The notes beneath the pieces are model-generated. The model did not search any database. It worked only from the letters and a program-made list of their open reading frames with translations, and was not told where the DNA came from. Shown here in pieces: positions 21,990-31,446 of a stretch of 64,000 nucleotides of DNA. Position 1 is the first letter of the stretch. Every line of letters starts with the position of its first letter. This DNA comes from Isoetes taiwanensis (taxonomy: Eukaryota > Streptophyta > Lycopodiopsida > Isoetales > Isoetaceae). The stretch spans positions 15,565,795-15,629,794 of the forward strand of contig JAJEKV010000018.1 in the NCBI GenBank assembly GCA_021234155.1, given 5' to 3'. The position numbers and the translations under genes were made by a program.

Positions 21990-23061
21990 ACCATATGATC
22001 TCACCTTAGATGATGAAGGGCCGATTCTTATAGCAACCATTGACCACTGCACCTTTGCGAAGAGGAAATGGGCGAGGGGTGCCGAGTGGTGCGTTGACCT
22101 TGCCAAGACAAATGGGAAGCTCGACTTAACTCTCTTCTCGAGGAAAAAGGAAGCGGACAAGATGGCCAAACAAGGGATCCTAATCTCTTGTGAGGAAGAG
22201 GATGACACCAGCGCAAATTGCTCTTGGAGATTACGAGCCGGAAGAAAGATCTGCTCGGACTTACTCCTTTGTAGAGCTCACGCATACAAGGATACGTTCA
22301 GTGAAGGCGGATGTGAGCGGTGAGACATGTTTTAAGTATGGTTGGCCAACCAATGTAGCGATTACGCCAATATCTATTTGCCAAGGGGTTACGGTGTGTG
22401 CGTAGAGGCATGTTCACTAAGCCGACACCAAGTCACTATTTGCAGCAAGCTAGGGAATTAGCTGACTTGAAAGCTTCTAAGAGGGTCCTAGATCTAGGGA
22501 AGGATGTTCAACTGCGGTTGTCGAAGGCATGGAGGCTTACGTTTTAGAAGAATGAAGCGGGGCCAGTGGCGCTGACTAGGCGATGAACAAAATTTGAATA
22601 AATACTCGACCATTATCCATTGGGTCTTAAGGAAACTTTTGCGATCCATGTGAAGTCCCTCATCCGTTCACCAAGCTCCATTTATGTTAGCGAGAAGATA
22701 TGATCGGCACATGCCATGGAGATTGTTGAGCATGATTAGTAATCCAGGTCAAATGCCTATGCCGGCCGGATGTGTTACCTTGGGATATGATCTCGAACAA
22801 ACTGCTTTGTGTGGGCCGAACTTCGGGGAGTTAATGTTAAATGAAAATATTAAATTAGGTCGTCATCGGCCAGGCGGCGTCTGTTGAGGCGACGAAGGCC
22901 CTCATCGGCGAGCCGAGAACAAAGCAGGCCAAAAGCGTTCTACAATCACTATGCATTATAGGAGGGTGTCGTATCTTGGATGCCAATACTTCACTGCAGA
23001 TTTGGTGCGAGATTAGCGCAACTTTGAATGAAATGGGGAAGACATTTCTATACAAAAGGTA
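21990..23061 (+). pseudogene. Long degenerate coding region of unknown protein
   Basis: Protein-like text runs for over 1 kb on the plus strand with a few frame changes. Segments: DLTLDDEGPILIATIDHCTF and EWCVDLAKTNGKLDLTLFSR (about 21997-22165); ALGDYEPEERSARTYSFVEL (from about 22212); MFTKPTPSHYLQQARELADL (from about 22411) with stops near 22545 and 22585; DHYPLGLKETFAIHVKSLIR (from about 22605); MPMPAGCVTLGYDLEQTALC (from about 22750); and AKSVLQSLCIIGGCRILDAN ending FLYKR then TAA at 23059. About 350 residues in all. The TAA overlaps a GTAACT that could equally be a splice donor. I recognise no family. It is not a known reverse transcriptase, integrase or helicase by eye. Confidence 0.45.
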
Positions 23062-23084
23062 ACTAAGCGCATCTATTCAATGCA

Positions 23085-23370
23085 TTTTAATATTCGCGCC
23101 GGGCGTGTTTTTCAAATCAATCAATTCACGCCGGCGTGTTTTCAAATCTACGGTTTCATAAATTGTATTCACGCCGGGCGTGTTTTCAAATCAAATCAAT
23201 TCCGCCCGGTGTGTTTCAAATCAATCGAATTCCGCCGGCGTGTTTTCAAATCAACCAATTGATGCGAAAACCGCTGGCGTCGATGATTTGAAAAACACGC
23301 TTGGCGTGGATGTTGATTGATTACGGCGTGGATTGCATAGTAACTTTATTCATTTCCGCCCGGGCGTGAT
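23085..23370. repeat. Palindromic CACGCCGGCGTG minisatellite
   Basis: At least seven units of CGCCGG(G)CGTGTTT followed by TCAAATCAA(T)CAATT occur head to tail at about 30-45 bp spacing. The core is the palindrome CACGCC-GGCGTG. After 23270 the orientation flips (AAAAACACGCTTGGCGTG). The same core recurs across the island and again at 25540-25630. Confidence 0.75.
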
Positions 23371-23440
23371 TTTTCTCTTGATCAATTCTATTCAAATCGG
23401 CCGTGTTTCTATTCTATGATCTTGATTCAATATACGTACT

Positions 23441-23800
23441 ATTGCGGTCCATACGTTGAACAAGCTGCATACGCCCGTCAGCGATTGGGTGGAATATGGC
23501 TGCCCATTGCCCACCCGGACATGGCGGGTCAAAGTCACGAGGCATTCAAGGCTGCTTTGGAGGCGGACTACATCATGAACAATTATCTGAGGAGAAGAAG
23601 AAGAAGGCGCAAGAAAATCAAAAAGGTGGTGATGACATTGCGGATCTTACGAAAAGCTCATCAGCCGGTCGGGATCAACGGGGACTTCGTATAAGATTGT
23701 GTTTTTGTAAGGAGGCGGTATGGCTCAAGTGGAATGAATTGCGGGGCGGCTTATGCACAAGGAAAGCTACCCGGACACTATGGGTAGGGTGCCTCTGTTG
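23441..23800 (+). pseudogene. Degenerate coding stretch, continuation of unknown protein
   Basis: One frame reads GPYVEQAAYARQRLGGIWLP, IAHPDMAGQSHEAFKAALEA and DYIMNNYL; the next frame then continues EEKKKKAQENQKGGDDIADL with a Lys-rich linker. A frame change lies near 23590. The start abuts TATTGCGG, which is one base away from a normal acceptor (TATTGCAG). It is probably a later exon of the gene ending at 23061. Function unknown. Confidence 0.35.
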
Positions 23801-23939
23801 ATGTAAGCATATTTGACTTGAATGTGACAGAGATGATGAGAAAGACTCGGGGGCTAGGCGCCCGAGACCATTTGGGTTTTAGACCCGGTGCTTAAAGAAG
23901 GAAGTCTTATACAAGAAGGGTGCTTTCACCAAGGATAGG

Positions 23940-24134
23940 ATGTCGCCGTTGAGTCTTGCTGACCATGTAAAGGATATGCGTACAATGAAGTCGGTTGTGG
24001 GGCTGAGTTACAAAAGGCTATCGGGGGATGTGGCATTATCTGAAATTGGATTCTTTGGACAAATACAAGGTCGATGTGATGACATCAAGTTTGTATTCTG
24101 GTCAAAGGACTTCCTAAAAAAATTGGAAGGCTAA
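23940..24134 (+). pseudogene. Degenerate coding stretch, unknown
   Basis: ATG at 23940 opens 64 codons: MSPLSLADHVKDMRTMKSVV, GLSYKRLSGDVALSEIGFFG, then DIKFVFWSKDFLKKLEG and a stop. It looks like part of the same larger protein as the upstream fragments. No family is recognised. Confidence 0.3.
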
Positions 24135-24388
24135 AAATACAAAACATAAGGAGACTCTACCCCTAAAGATGCTTGGCGGAGTTGAGAAGAAAAGTGGCCC
24201 TTGTGAAGAAGATTCTTGGAGAAGGCGGCGGCTGTCCGGTATTAGGTCTCCATTGGGTACAGAGGTCTCTTGCCGAATCAACTTACGGTCTTAAAATATA
24301 TCACTCTTTGTGTTGGGCGGCGGGGGTGGGAGAGGAGATATGGGCATGAACGGAAGGACTACGCTGACTTCTTTACCGGTGTATAGGA

Positions 24389-24643
24389 TTGACAAGCGAG
24401 AGGTCCTTCACTATTGTCATCGTTTGTCCTTCAGGTGAGTCACATCTGCATGCACTATCCGCTGCTCATGATCTGGAGTGCCTCAAAGTTATTAGGGAGG
24501 GATGCCTAATATATGATGTTAAGGATAATGAGCTGCGAACAGCACGAAAGATGGCACATGTGATCTTCATTATGATAGCCATGCTATCGGGGGCGGCGAA
24601 ATATGATATTGCTAAGGCCAAGGGTGACAATAGCGGTGCATGA
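24389..24643 (+). pseudogene. Unknown frame in island
   Basis: Eighty-four codons: SFTIVIVCPSGESHLHALSA then LIYDVKDNELRTARKMAHVI and a Gly/Ala-rich end. An alternative frame reads DKREVLHYCHRLSFR just upstream, so which frame is real is not clear. No family is recognised. Confidence 0.25.
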
Positions 24644-24715
24644 GAATGTTTTCTTCTAGATGATCGGACTTAAGAACTATATTCTTTCATACGGATCGGG
24701 ATCGGTCGAAGCAGG

Positions 24716-25426
24716 ATGAGTCGAGAAGAGAATGAGGATCGGGACCCCCTCCCTAAGTGGGAAATCAAGTCTGAGCTACAAACTAAGGAGAAGGGCCCCT
24801 TAAATAAAAATGGATTTCCCAGATCTATGGCTGCTTACCTCGTCGAGGAGGCATTTGCTCCAATTGATACAACCTGCTTGGAGCTTCATGTTGGAGGTTA
24901 TATTGCAGAGAGGCTCTTATGGGTGCAAGAAGATGTCCTTTGCTTTGTGAGTGATGGCGAGGCCAAAGACTTTCTTGAACCATTCCTCATGCATGTGCTT
25001 GCCAAGTCTCCTAAAGGTCCTTATGGCAACCTTTGAAATCATCGACAATCAAAAGTCTCGTAGACTTGTCCAATTGAAAGTGGGCGTTGCTTACGGTGAG
25101 GGACCTAGTATCTGCATGACGACGATAAGGAAAGCAGTAATGAACAAATAGCTGCTAAACTGGCTGCTCAAAGTACTGTGATGGCGGCGAACTTAGGGAA
25201 TATTTTTGCACACATTGCGGGTGATGCAAGCAACAACAGAGTAGATTCACAGGTTAACAATGAAGTAATTGACAGGAAAACCGAAAATGAAGGCAACGAA
25301 GGCGGCTCTAGTGATTCACAGGTTTGCCAAATCAATAGTAAAATAATGTCAGTTGTGAAGGACGCAGCGGAACTAATAGAAAATAACAATTCTAACAGTC
25401 AGAAGAAGACGAAGATTAAAGGGTGA
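24716..25426 (+). pseudogene. Unknown protein C-terminal region, possible methyltransferase-like segment
   Basis: ATG at 24716 opens 106 codons ending KSPKGPYGNL. Frame changes then lead to RRLVQLKVGVAYGEG, and from 25115 a clean stretch LHDDDKESSNEQIAAKLAAQ, MAANLGNIFAHIAGDASNN and a basic tail NSQKKTKIKG before the stop at 25426. The part DTTCLELHVGGYIAERLLW, followed by a hydrophobic strand and an acidic residue, has the look of a SAM-binding D-x-x-x-G-G-x-x-A-x-x-x-L element of DNA methyltransferases, but the Gly-rich motif is poor and this is a weak guess. The Lys-rich end could be a nuclear signal. Confidence 0.35.
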
Positions 25427-25539
25427 AAGGGGAGAATAGCCTTGCGATGTGGCAAGTGGCGAAGATGATAGGTATGGCCTTGCCCATGAAATAGCGCCAC
25501 GCAAGATTTAATTTGTATTACCTTTGAATTAAATCGCGC

Positions 25540-25635
25540 CAAGCGTGCTTTGATTATTTTTCGTTGTCAAACTAAATCACGCCGAGCGCGATTTGGTTAT
25601 GACTATTTCAAATCACGCTTGGCGCGTTTGTATTG
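25540..25635. repeat. CACGC/GCGTG motif cluster
   Basis: Three alternating copies of AAATC(A/G)CGCC(A/G)AGCG(T/C)G or its complement, each near a palindrome, about 40 bp apart. It sits between the two 3' coding fragments of the island and shares its core with the 23085-23370 repeat. Confidence 0.6.
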
Positions 25636-25701
25636 TTTGTGTTATCGTATCTTATTAACATTGGGATACATGTTTGATGTTTCGGCTTCCATTGCGTTTC
25701 T

Positions 25702-26314
25702 AAGAAGGTTGTGGTGTTCGACCTAAATGGAGTCCTTTGCAAGACTTTTTAGAAAAATAAAGTGGCTAGAATACGGTTTCATCGGGCACCCGGTAGAATC
25801 AAACACCAAGTGGATCTATCGGCCGCGCACTTGAAGGAGATGCTAGGCGAGGCATTCAGGTTATTTCGAGTTGGTATTTGGTCATCCATGGAACTAAGGA
25901 ACATCAAGGATACTTTGGAGCCTTTGGGGGAAATCGTAGACATTGGTTGACCCTTTGGGATCAGAACAAATGTGTGAAGTTCACTAATCCCAAAGGATCC
26001 AACAGGCAAGCCTATCTTCATCAAACACTTGAGTAACATGATGGGCCGAACTTGGTATCGAGAATAAGGATGATATAATCATAGTGGATGATGATGCTCT
26101 CAAATGCTTCTACAATCAAAGCCGGGGCCACGAATCCACCATCTTACGATCCAAAAACTTTGCGACGGATGATTTTTGGTGAAGTTTGTGTCTATTATGC
26201 ATAATTTGGCTATGGGGAAGGCGGTGGGTGAAGTGTTAGATTCGTACCCCAGGCTGGATAGAGCGGTGACATGGAACCACACCTTGTTAAACACGTGGAA
26301 AAACATGGATTGAT
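25702..26314 (+). pseudogene. HAD-superfamily (FCP1/TIM50-like) phosphatase, broken
   Basis: KKVVVFDLNGVLCKT at 25702 is HAD motif I (hhhDxNGVL), interrupted by TAG at 25750. Then RIRFHRAPGRIKHQV, HLKEMLGEAFRLFRVGIWSS (motif II), and MELRNIKDTLEPLGEI. After a frame change LWDQNKCVKFTNPK; after another KPIFIKHLSNMMGRTW; after a third DDIIIVDDDALKCFYNQ, the motif with the DD pair. The end, WNHTLLNTWKNMD, precedes TGA near 26314. The order and spacing match the plant FCP1-homology (NIF/TIM50-like) family of about 200 residues. The second acidic residue of motif I is Asn, as in plant members with a DxNG motif. Three frame changes and stops mean no product is made. It is the last gene of the CpG-rich island, on the same strand as the others. 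Confidence 0.75.
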
Positions 26315-26669
26315 CCCTTAATGTTTTATTGGAATATATGATATTTTTGTATGATATTTGTGCCATGTATCGATAATTTCGAGTCTGAAATTGCCTCGCA
26401 AATAATGCAATCTGTTGTTATCAAACCTAATATTATCATCTATCGAGCAAGCAATTTTGGTCTCATCTATGTTAGCAACTTGCTCGTCATTTCTGCATAT
26501 TTCAATTCGCATATGAAAAGTCACACGTGAATCGCAACCTTATGTTATTTTTGAAGTCCAAAAAAAAAGGTTAAAAAAAACAAAAACCCCCTAGAAGACA
26601 ATAGCAGGTTGGCGTGATTTTGGAGTTGACATAATCCCAATTTAATTGGATGATGGTTAAAATATAGAA

Positions 26670-27560
26670 GGTTAGGGGGCTTATCTGAAGTAGCTTTGCG
26701 TTTTATGACTCTTCGCTTGCACTGGAGACGTAACTAGAACATGGAATCGGAGGGCTTAGTTCACTCTCCTGTAAACGATCTCCCTGCATCTAAATAGAAC
26801 TGGTCAGTTAATCTTTTTTCATAAATCTCAAAGGGGAAAGAAAGGAATATCATGATTGGCTTGGATTCGTTGGTTGCCCGGAGCACTCGACAAACACAGT
26901 GCCTCATTCAGAAAGTTTTTGTCATGGCACGCAAGACGCCATAGCGCGCCATAGCTGGGATAATTGAGCTTGGAGTGCCAATTTGATCTTCTTGAGAGGG
27001 ATAAGCATCATAAGCGCATCACCTTAGCTGAAAATGTAGCTTGATCTTAGCATCTATTCACAATAAGTTAGAAGACAAAAGTTTACAAATAAAAATGGAA
27101 ATCCCAATGTATATTGGTGCTTATCTAATCAGGCCGTGGAACATGGGGGACAAAGCCGGATCCATTCTGCTTTCTGTAGGTAAGAGTGCCGAAATCGCCA
27201 GTTCCTACCGAAATATTTGTGAAATATTGAGGCCACATGTCTGTGAGAGAAATCATCAAGCTTTCTTCAACGATATCATTTGCATAGATATAAAATCATT
27301 AAAAGCAACCAAGAACTTTGTGCAATGAAATAAAAGCGGCAAAACAGATGCGACATTAAAATATCTACCTCTACTCACATGTCAAGGCCTGGGCACCGGA
27401 ATAGAAAGAAATGGACATCGGACTAGCATCAGACTATAAAAAATGAATAGGGAAAATGACGAGCTCCGCTCACCCAGAATTCGTGGAATTTTGTAGCTGT
27501 CTAGATAGAATTCGAGTATGCAAGATGATACTTTTCCACCTCACCATAAAATTATTATTA
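26670..27560. other. Mostly non-coding; one unknown 95-codon frame
   Basis: The plus-strand frame 27041-27328 reads IKMEIPMYIGAYLIRPWNMG then VGKSAEIASSYRNICEIL. It is not recognised and may be part of an eroded gene. Nothing else is supported. Confidence 0.25.
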
Positions 27561-27579
27561 ATTGAAAATACTATTTTCC

Positions 27580-27925
27580 ATAAAAAAAAAATACCCCATT
27601 TTGCTAAAAAATGCTCTGGTATCTATTGCAATTCCTCTGTTATTTGGTAATTCCCCTTTTTAACCAGCCCTCCTCTCAATGCATTTGCAAGTTCTCTTTT
27701 GACCCAATCCCTTTTTCTTAAAAATACCCCGATGTGCATTTGGAATTCCCCGTTTCTAGTAATTTCCCGCATTAGAGTATACCCTTTTTGTTCAAGAATC
27801 CCCTCTATTAATCTTCCTCCTTAGCTACTAATTTCCCCCATTAGGATATACTCTTTTTCTTCAAGAATCCCTTGTTTCTACTAATCTTCCCCTATAGGAT
27901 ATATCCTCTTGTTTGAATATTCCCC
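27580..27925. repeat. Degenerate tandem repeat with ATTTCCCC / AAGAATCCC units
   Basis: Three clear units begin CTAGTAATTTCCCGCATTAG (about 27755), CTACTAATTTCCCCCATTAG (about 27825) and CTACTAATCTTCCCCTATAG (about 27877). Each continues GATATA(T/C)(A/T)CT(C)TTT and TTCAAGAATCCC. More degraded units precede them. Similar to 11950-12235. Confidence 0.65.
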
Positions 27926-28160
27926 CTTGCAAAGAAAACAACCCATTGCTCTCGAGTCCTCCGGTTCCTCAACAGGGGATTTTTCGGGGGATTTGAGCAC
28001 TTTTTTTGTTGTGCATGAATGTGACATTGAATTGTATGGATATGCTGCTGCCCGCTCGGTAATAAACAATAGAGTAACAAGTTAATATTGTTTTTTAAAA
28101 TTCCACCAATTTGCATATAGTGGACGTTTGAACATGATGTTATGTAAAATGTTATTGCAG

Positions 28161-28262
28161 GATTTGCGATGTCCTCTTGTGTCACTTAAGAAGTATATAG
28201 AGCAACAAAGATTTACGGAAGAGTTTAGAGCCCATCTTACAAGACTGCATTCTAAATATCAG
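28161..28262 (+). CDS. Internal exon candidate of unknown gene
   Basis: A strong acceptor (TGTTATTGCAG) precedes 102 open bases, exactly 34 codons, and a CAG|GTTTGT donor follows. The translation begins DLRCPLVSLKKYIEQQRF and ends HLTRLHSKYQ. The exon has no stop and both splice sites look sound. The protein family is not recognised; the rest of the gene was not located. Confidence 0.4.
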
Positions 28263-28269
28263 GTTTGTA

Positions 28270-29420
28270 ATTTATTTTTCTTGCGAACATAGTAAAAACC
28301 CCTTTCTGAATTAAGTGCACTAGAGATGTCTTATGAGGCCTATGTATTCTTTGCTGAACAACCCAGCTCAAAGCATTGCAATCTAGTGTGTATGCTATCA
28401 CAGGAGTTCATAGATGGCATTCTAAGCCCTAGAAGGCATTTCGGCCGGTAGAGTACTCTATGTTTTCTATGAGGCGTGCAACTTCACTAAAATCTTTTTC
28501 TTGATTCATACCTTTATGCGAGCGATTGTGCACAAAAAGCAGGGACTCCTTTGTAGCCGTTTAGGCTTCCTCATTTTGATAATGATTGTTATAGGAATAT
28601 AATTTGCTTGTGTATTTGTTATTTGAATCAAGACGTCTAAGCTCCAACAAAGATAGGTTACCATATTCAATGTGCACTATGGGACATGTTATTTCGCGTA
28701 TAACATGCTATGATAGCTCATATAGCTTTTGCAACCTTCTTTATGCGTAGCTTTCCTGTTTGTAACGTCATACAAATCTGCATTTTACTTATTTTTTTAA
28801 GTGCATTGGCCATACGCTATGGCAACTTCATAGATACCGTTCTAAGCCTGTAGAGTGCTCTACATTTCTCTATCAACCCACAAAACCTCTTTACTAGATC
28901 CTTATTTTAACCCAGAATTCTATCTAAACAGTAGCCCAACATACATCGCTTACTTTTTCCTATTCATGCGCTTTCTTAGTGAGCATTTGCCAACATTGAA
29001 TGAAAGATAATTTTTTAAACATATGCAATTCGTTTCTCCTAAGTATGAGTATTCAGCGTCTCTACTCAAATGGTGTTGACATTTTTGCCTGAGCCAAATA
29101 TTAGCAGTTGACGTAAACGACACTTAGGTGTCATCCTTCCCTCTTATTGTTCCTGGTGATGACACGTGTCCCTTTTTACTTGTTTTTCATTTTCAGGCAT
29201 GTGCATTAGATAGTTAACATTCTATTTTTTACTTGCATTCCAGTTGAGCTACATTTTTTACTTCAATTCCAATTTACTTGCATTCAGAGTTTACTTGTAT
29301 CCAGACTTTACTTGCATTCAGTTTACTTGCATTCAGTTTTCACTTGTATCATGTAGAAGTTCCCAAACCATAATGGGATAGCATTACATATTCAAAACAA
29401 AAATCTAATTCATACAAATA
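28270..29420. other. Intron-like AT-rich DNA
   Basis: Stop-dense in all frames. From 29220 to 29345 the phrase TTTACTTGCATTC(A/C)AGTT recurs about six times, a short degenerate repeat. It may be intron of the gene holding exon 28161-28262. Confidence 0.4.
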
Positions 29421-29423
29421 AAA

Positions 29424-29794
29424 TTAAAACAGCAACTCTGAAAGCAAATTACACAGTTGTCGTGCAACTTCCATTGTCGCTTTAACCTGTAATTCTACAG
29501 TCTTGTCGTACCTAACATAAATAATATATCATTAAAATAATAACGATTAAATAATTACTACTACGGAATGCAACTAATTACTACTATGGAATTGCAAAGT
29601 ACCTGTGAAATGCTTCTGTAGTCCTATGACCGGTTACCTTCATCCCAACTTCAAGAGGCACTCCAGCACGCGTTAATCTTGAAACTAAGGTTGTTCGTCC
29701 ACTCTTATTACTGAATGCACCGTCAATCCCAATTAGCTTCATCACGTATTTCAGCCATGCAGATATTTTCCTCCCACTAGGAGGATATTTCACA
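29424..29794 (-). pseudogene. Tyrosine recombinase C-terminal end (Crypton/DIRS-like), two exons
   Basis: Exon A (29794-29603, acceptor TATAG) encodes VKYPPSGRKISAWLKYVM, then GAFSNKSGRTTLVSRLTRAG and VGMKVTGHRTTEAFHR. Exon B (29511-29424, acceptor ATGTTAG) completes the codon and gives YDKTVELQVKATMEVARQL then a stop. This is the phage-integrase-type catalytic end: Arg in SGRTT, the GHR motif, and the nucleophile Tyr created across the splice junction (HR|Y). The second-position His of the usual HxGR box is Lys. The intron is 91 bases. Similar text occurs in eukaryotic tyrosine recombinases of the Crypton and DUF3504-related kind. Upstream, a GTAAGT donor at 29879-29874 follows a short exon piece that runs into a LINE poly(A) tail, so the N-terminal exons were cut off by that insertion. 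Confidence 0.75.
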
Positions 29795-30774
29795 CTATAC
29801 CATGCACATTAAAAGAACAATGTAGGAAACAAGAATAACTATAATAATAAATTAAATACAATCTAAATTAATTACTTACAAGCTTAGGGGGCGATATCAT
29901 TGGTTTTTTTTTTTTTTTTTGAGGGTTAAGAGATGTTTTTCCATTAATTAATAAAAGCCATACATATGTGTTACTAATGGGGGCAGAGGCTTCCACATTA
30001 GTTACATCTTAGGGGTAAAATTGTCAAGTGACAAAATAGAAGAAACATAATGTTAAGACAATGTAGTGACAGCAAAAGTACAGCAAGAAAGTGCTAGTGT
30101 TCTGTCATAAAAAAGTGTCCAAATTATTGATTTGCACCAATTGATGAAGTTGAAACCTTTGCATGGATGAAGAAGTACATCAGGCTTAGAGATCAAAATC
30201 CTGCAAGTACAAAATTGATCTCAAGTACACATGCGAGAAGTGTTAGACAAGAGCAAGATTAAGTCTTGAGCAGGGGATTATGGCAAAAATATATTGGTCT
30301 TGGTAAAAGTGAAATTTGGAGATTGGAGGCTGATTTGGTAGTTAAGGGGCTTTCATGATTTGGTCGAAAATGGAGTTGTAGACCCAGTAGAACCCTGAGT
30401 CAGTACCAAACTTGTAACTATTATACTCAGATCCATTTCCCATGAGCAGCTGATGAACATCTTCTTTGGCCATTAGCGGGGAGTAGAGTGCCATAAAGAT
30501 CGAGAGAGCATTTTGTGAAAGTAATATAACTCTCGTACTTTGAATTTGCCTTTACGTCGAGAGAAATGGTACATGAAAGAAGCTGAATAAGCGGTACATT
30601 TGCACCACTTCTCTGCAGTATATCTTTGCCCAAGTGGATTCATTGCTAGTGCTTCTGACTTTGTACAATATGATATCATCCGAGCTTGCATCTGGCCCTG
30701 GTGGCTCTAAATTTGAAACACCTGTGTTATTGCAGTAGAGTGTAGCTTCTTGGTATATCAGCATTGTATCGAAC

Positions 30775-31446
30775 TTATTCCCGCCCTCTCCCTTCAGGAA
30801 TTCCAGGTATTCTATCAATAAGTTCAGAAAAAGGGGCATTGGAATTAATGGCATTTAAGCAGGAAATGTACAAGTTGAAAACACCTACAAATTTATCAAC
30901 AGAATCCCACTTCCTATCATAGTTGTCACCCAATTTACTCTTGTGAGCAGTCACAAAACCTTCCAAATCTAACTGAAAGTTCATCTTGATCCAAAAAATA
31001 GAAAAACTTTTGTTACCATAGACAATCCTATTTCTGGCCTTCCAAATATTCCATAAAGCAGTGAAAACAATGGTATTCAAAAAAGCATCATTATTTTGGA
31101 TATGTTGTAGCAAGTTACCATGAGGTTGTCCAGCAAAATGATCACTGAACTTACTGTAGAACCACGACCAAAAATCTGCAATTTTAGGACACTGGAAAAT
31201 ATGTTGCATGGATTCATCTTGAGAGCAATTCAAGTGGCAATCTGGTTGAACAGTAGCAATCTTTCTAGAAAGAGAAGCAAGATTGGGGAAACTCTTATGA
31301 GCAATTAACCAAATGAAGAAATTGACTTTTGGTGGACAATAAGAATTCCAAATATTACTGTAAAGAGACTTGCACTCCCTTTCTGAGATGGACCATTTGA
31401 GCTCAGCTTTAGCAGAGGTGTCCCTTTGGTTTAGAAAGTTATACAC
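30775..31446 (-). CDS. LINE ORF2 C-terminal region with RT zinc-binding domain
   Basis: Open for 223 codons, the longest clearly identifiable frame in the window. WSISERECKSLYSNIWNSYC then PPKVNFFIWLIAHKSFPN matches the zf-RVT domain found at the end of plant LINE ORF2 (Pfam PF13966-type: W..I....C......H.....C), continued by CHLNCSQDESMQHIFQCPKI with the Cys/His set, and ALWNIWKARNRIVYGNKSF. It normally helps bind the template RNA. It is part of the truncated LINE at 29904-33240. Confidence 0.85.
   Translation of the reverse strand: MYNFLNQRDTSAKAELKWSISERECKSLYSNIWNSYCPPKVNFFIWLIAHKSFPNLASLSRKIATVQPDCHLNCSQDESMQHIFQCPKIADFWSWFYSKFSDHFAGQPHGNLLQHIQNNDAFLNTIVFTALWNIWKARNRIVYGNKSFSIFWIKMNFQLDLEGFVTAHKSKLGDNYDRKWDSVDKFVGVFNLYISCLNAINSNAPFSELIDRIPGIPEGRGRE

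Larger units (their letters stand above)
17640..26660 (+). mobile_element. CpG-rich island with dispersed CACGCC/GGCGTG motifs; candidate large inserted element
   Basis: Base composition changes abruptly: CG dinucleotides are common here while the flanks are CG-poor. GGCGTG or its reverse complement CACGCC recurs near 17648, 17718, 18899, 19590, 19698, 19730, 21820, densely at 23095-23360, at 25540-25630 and at about 26612. Often both halves join as the palindrome CACGCCGGCGTG. All coding fragments I can read within it are on the plus strand. Two near-identical promoters occur. Short motifs repeated through a long element are known as transposase-binding subterminal repeats in plant DNA transposons and as iterons in some viruses. 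No end repeats or transposase could be identified, so the borders and the single-element idea are inference. Confidence 0.35.

Noticed and set aside
23080-23262. A 60-codon frame across the palindromic repeat.
   Set aside because: The periodic amino-acid text (AGRVF..NQF) follows directly from the DNA repeat, so it is not evidence of a gene.
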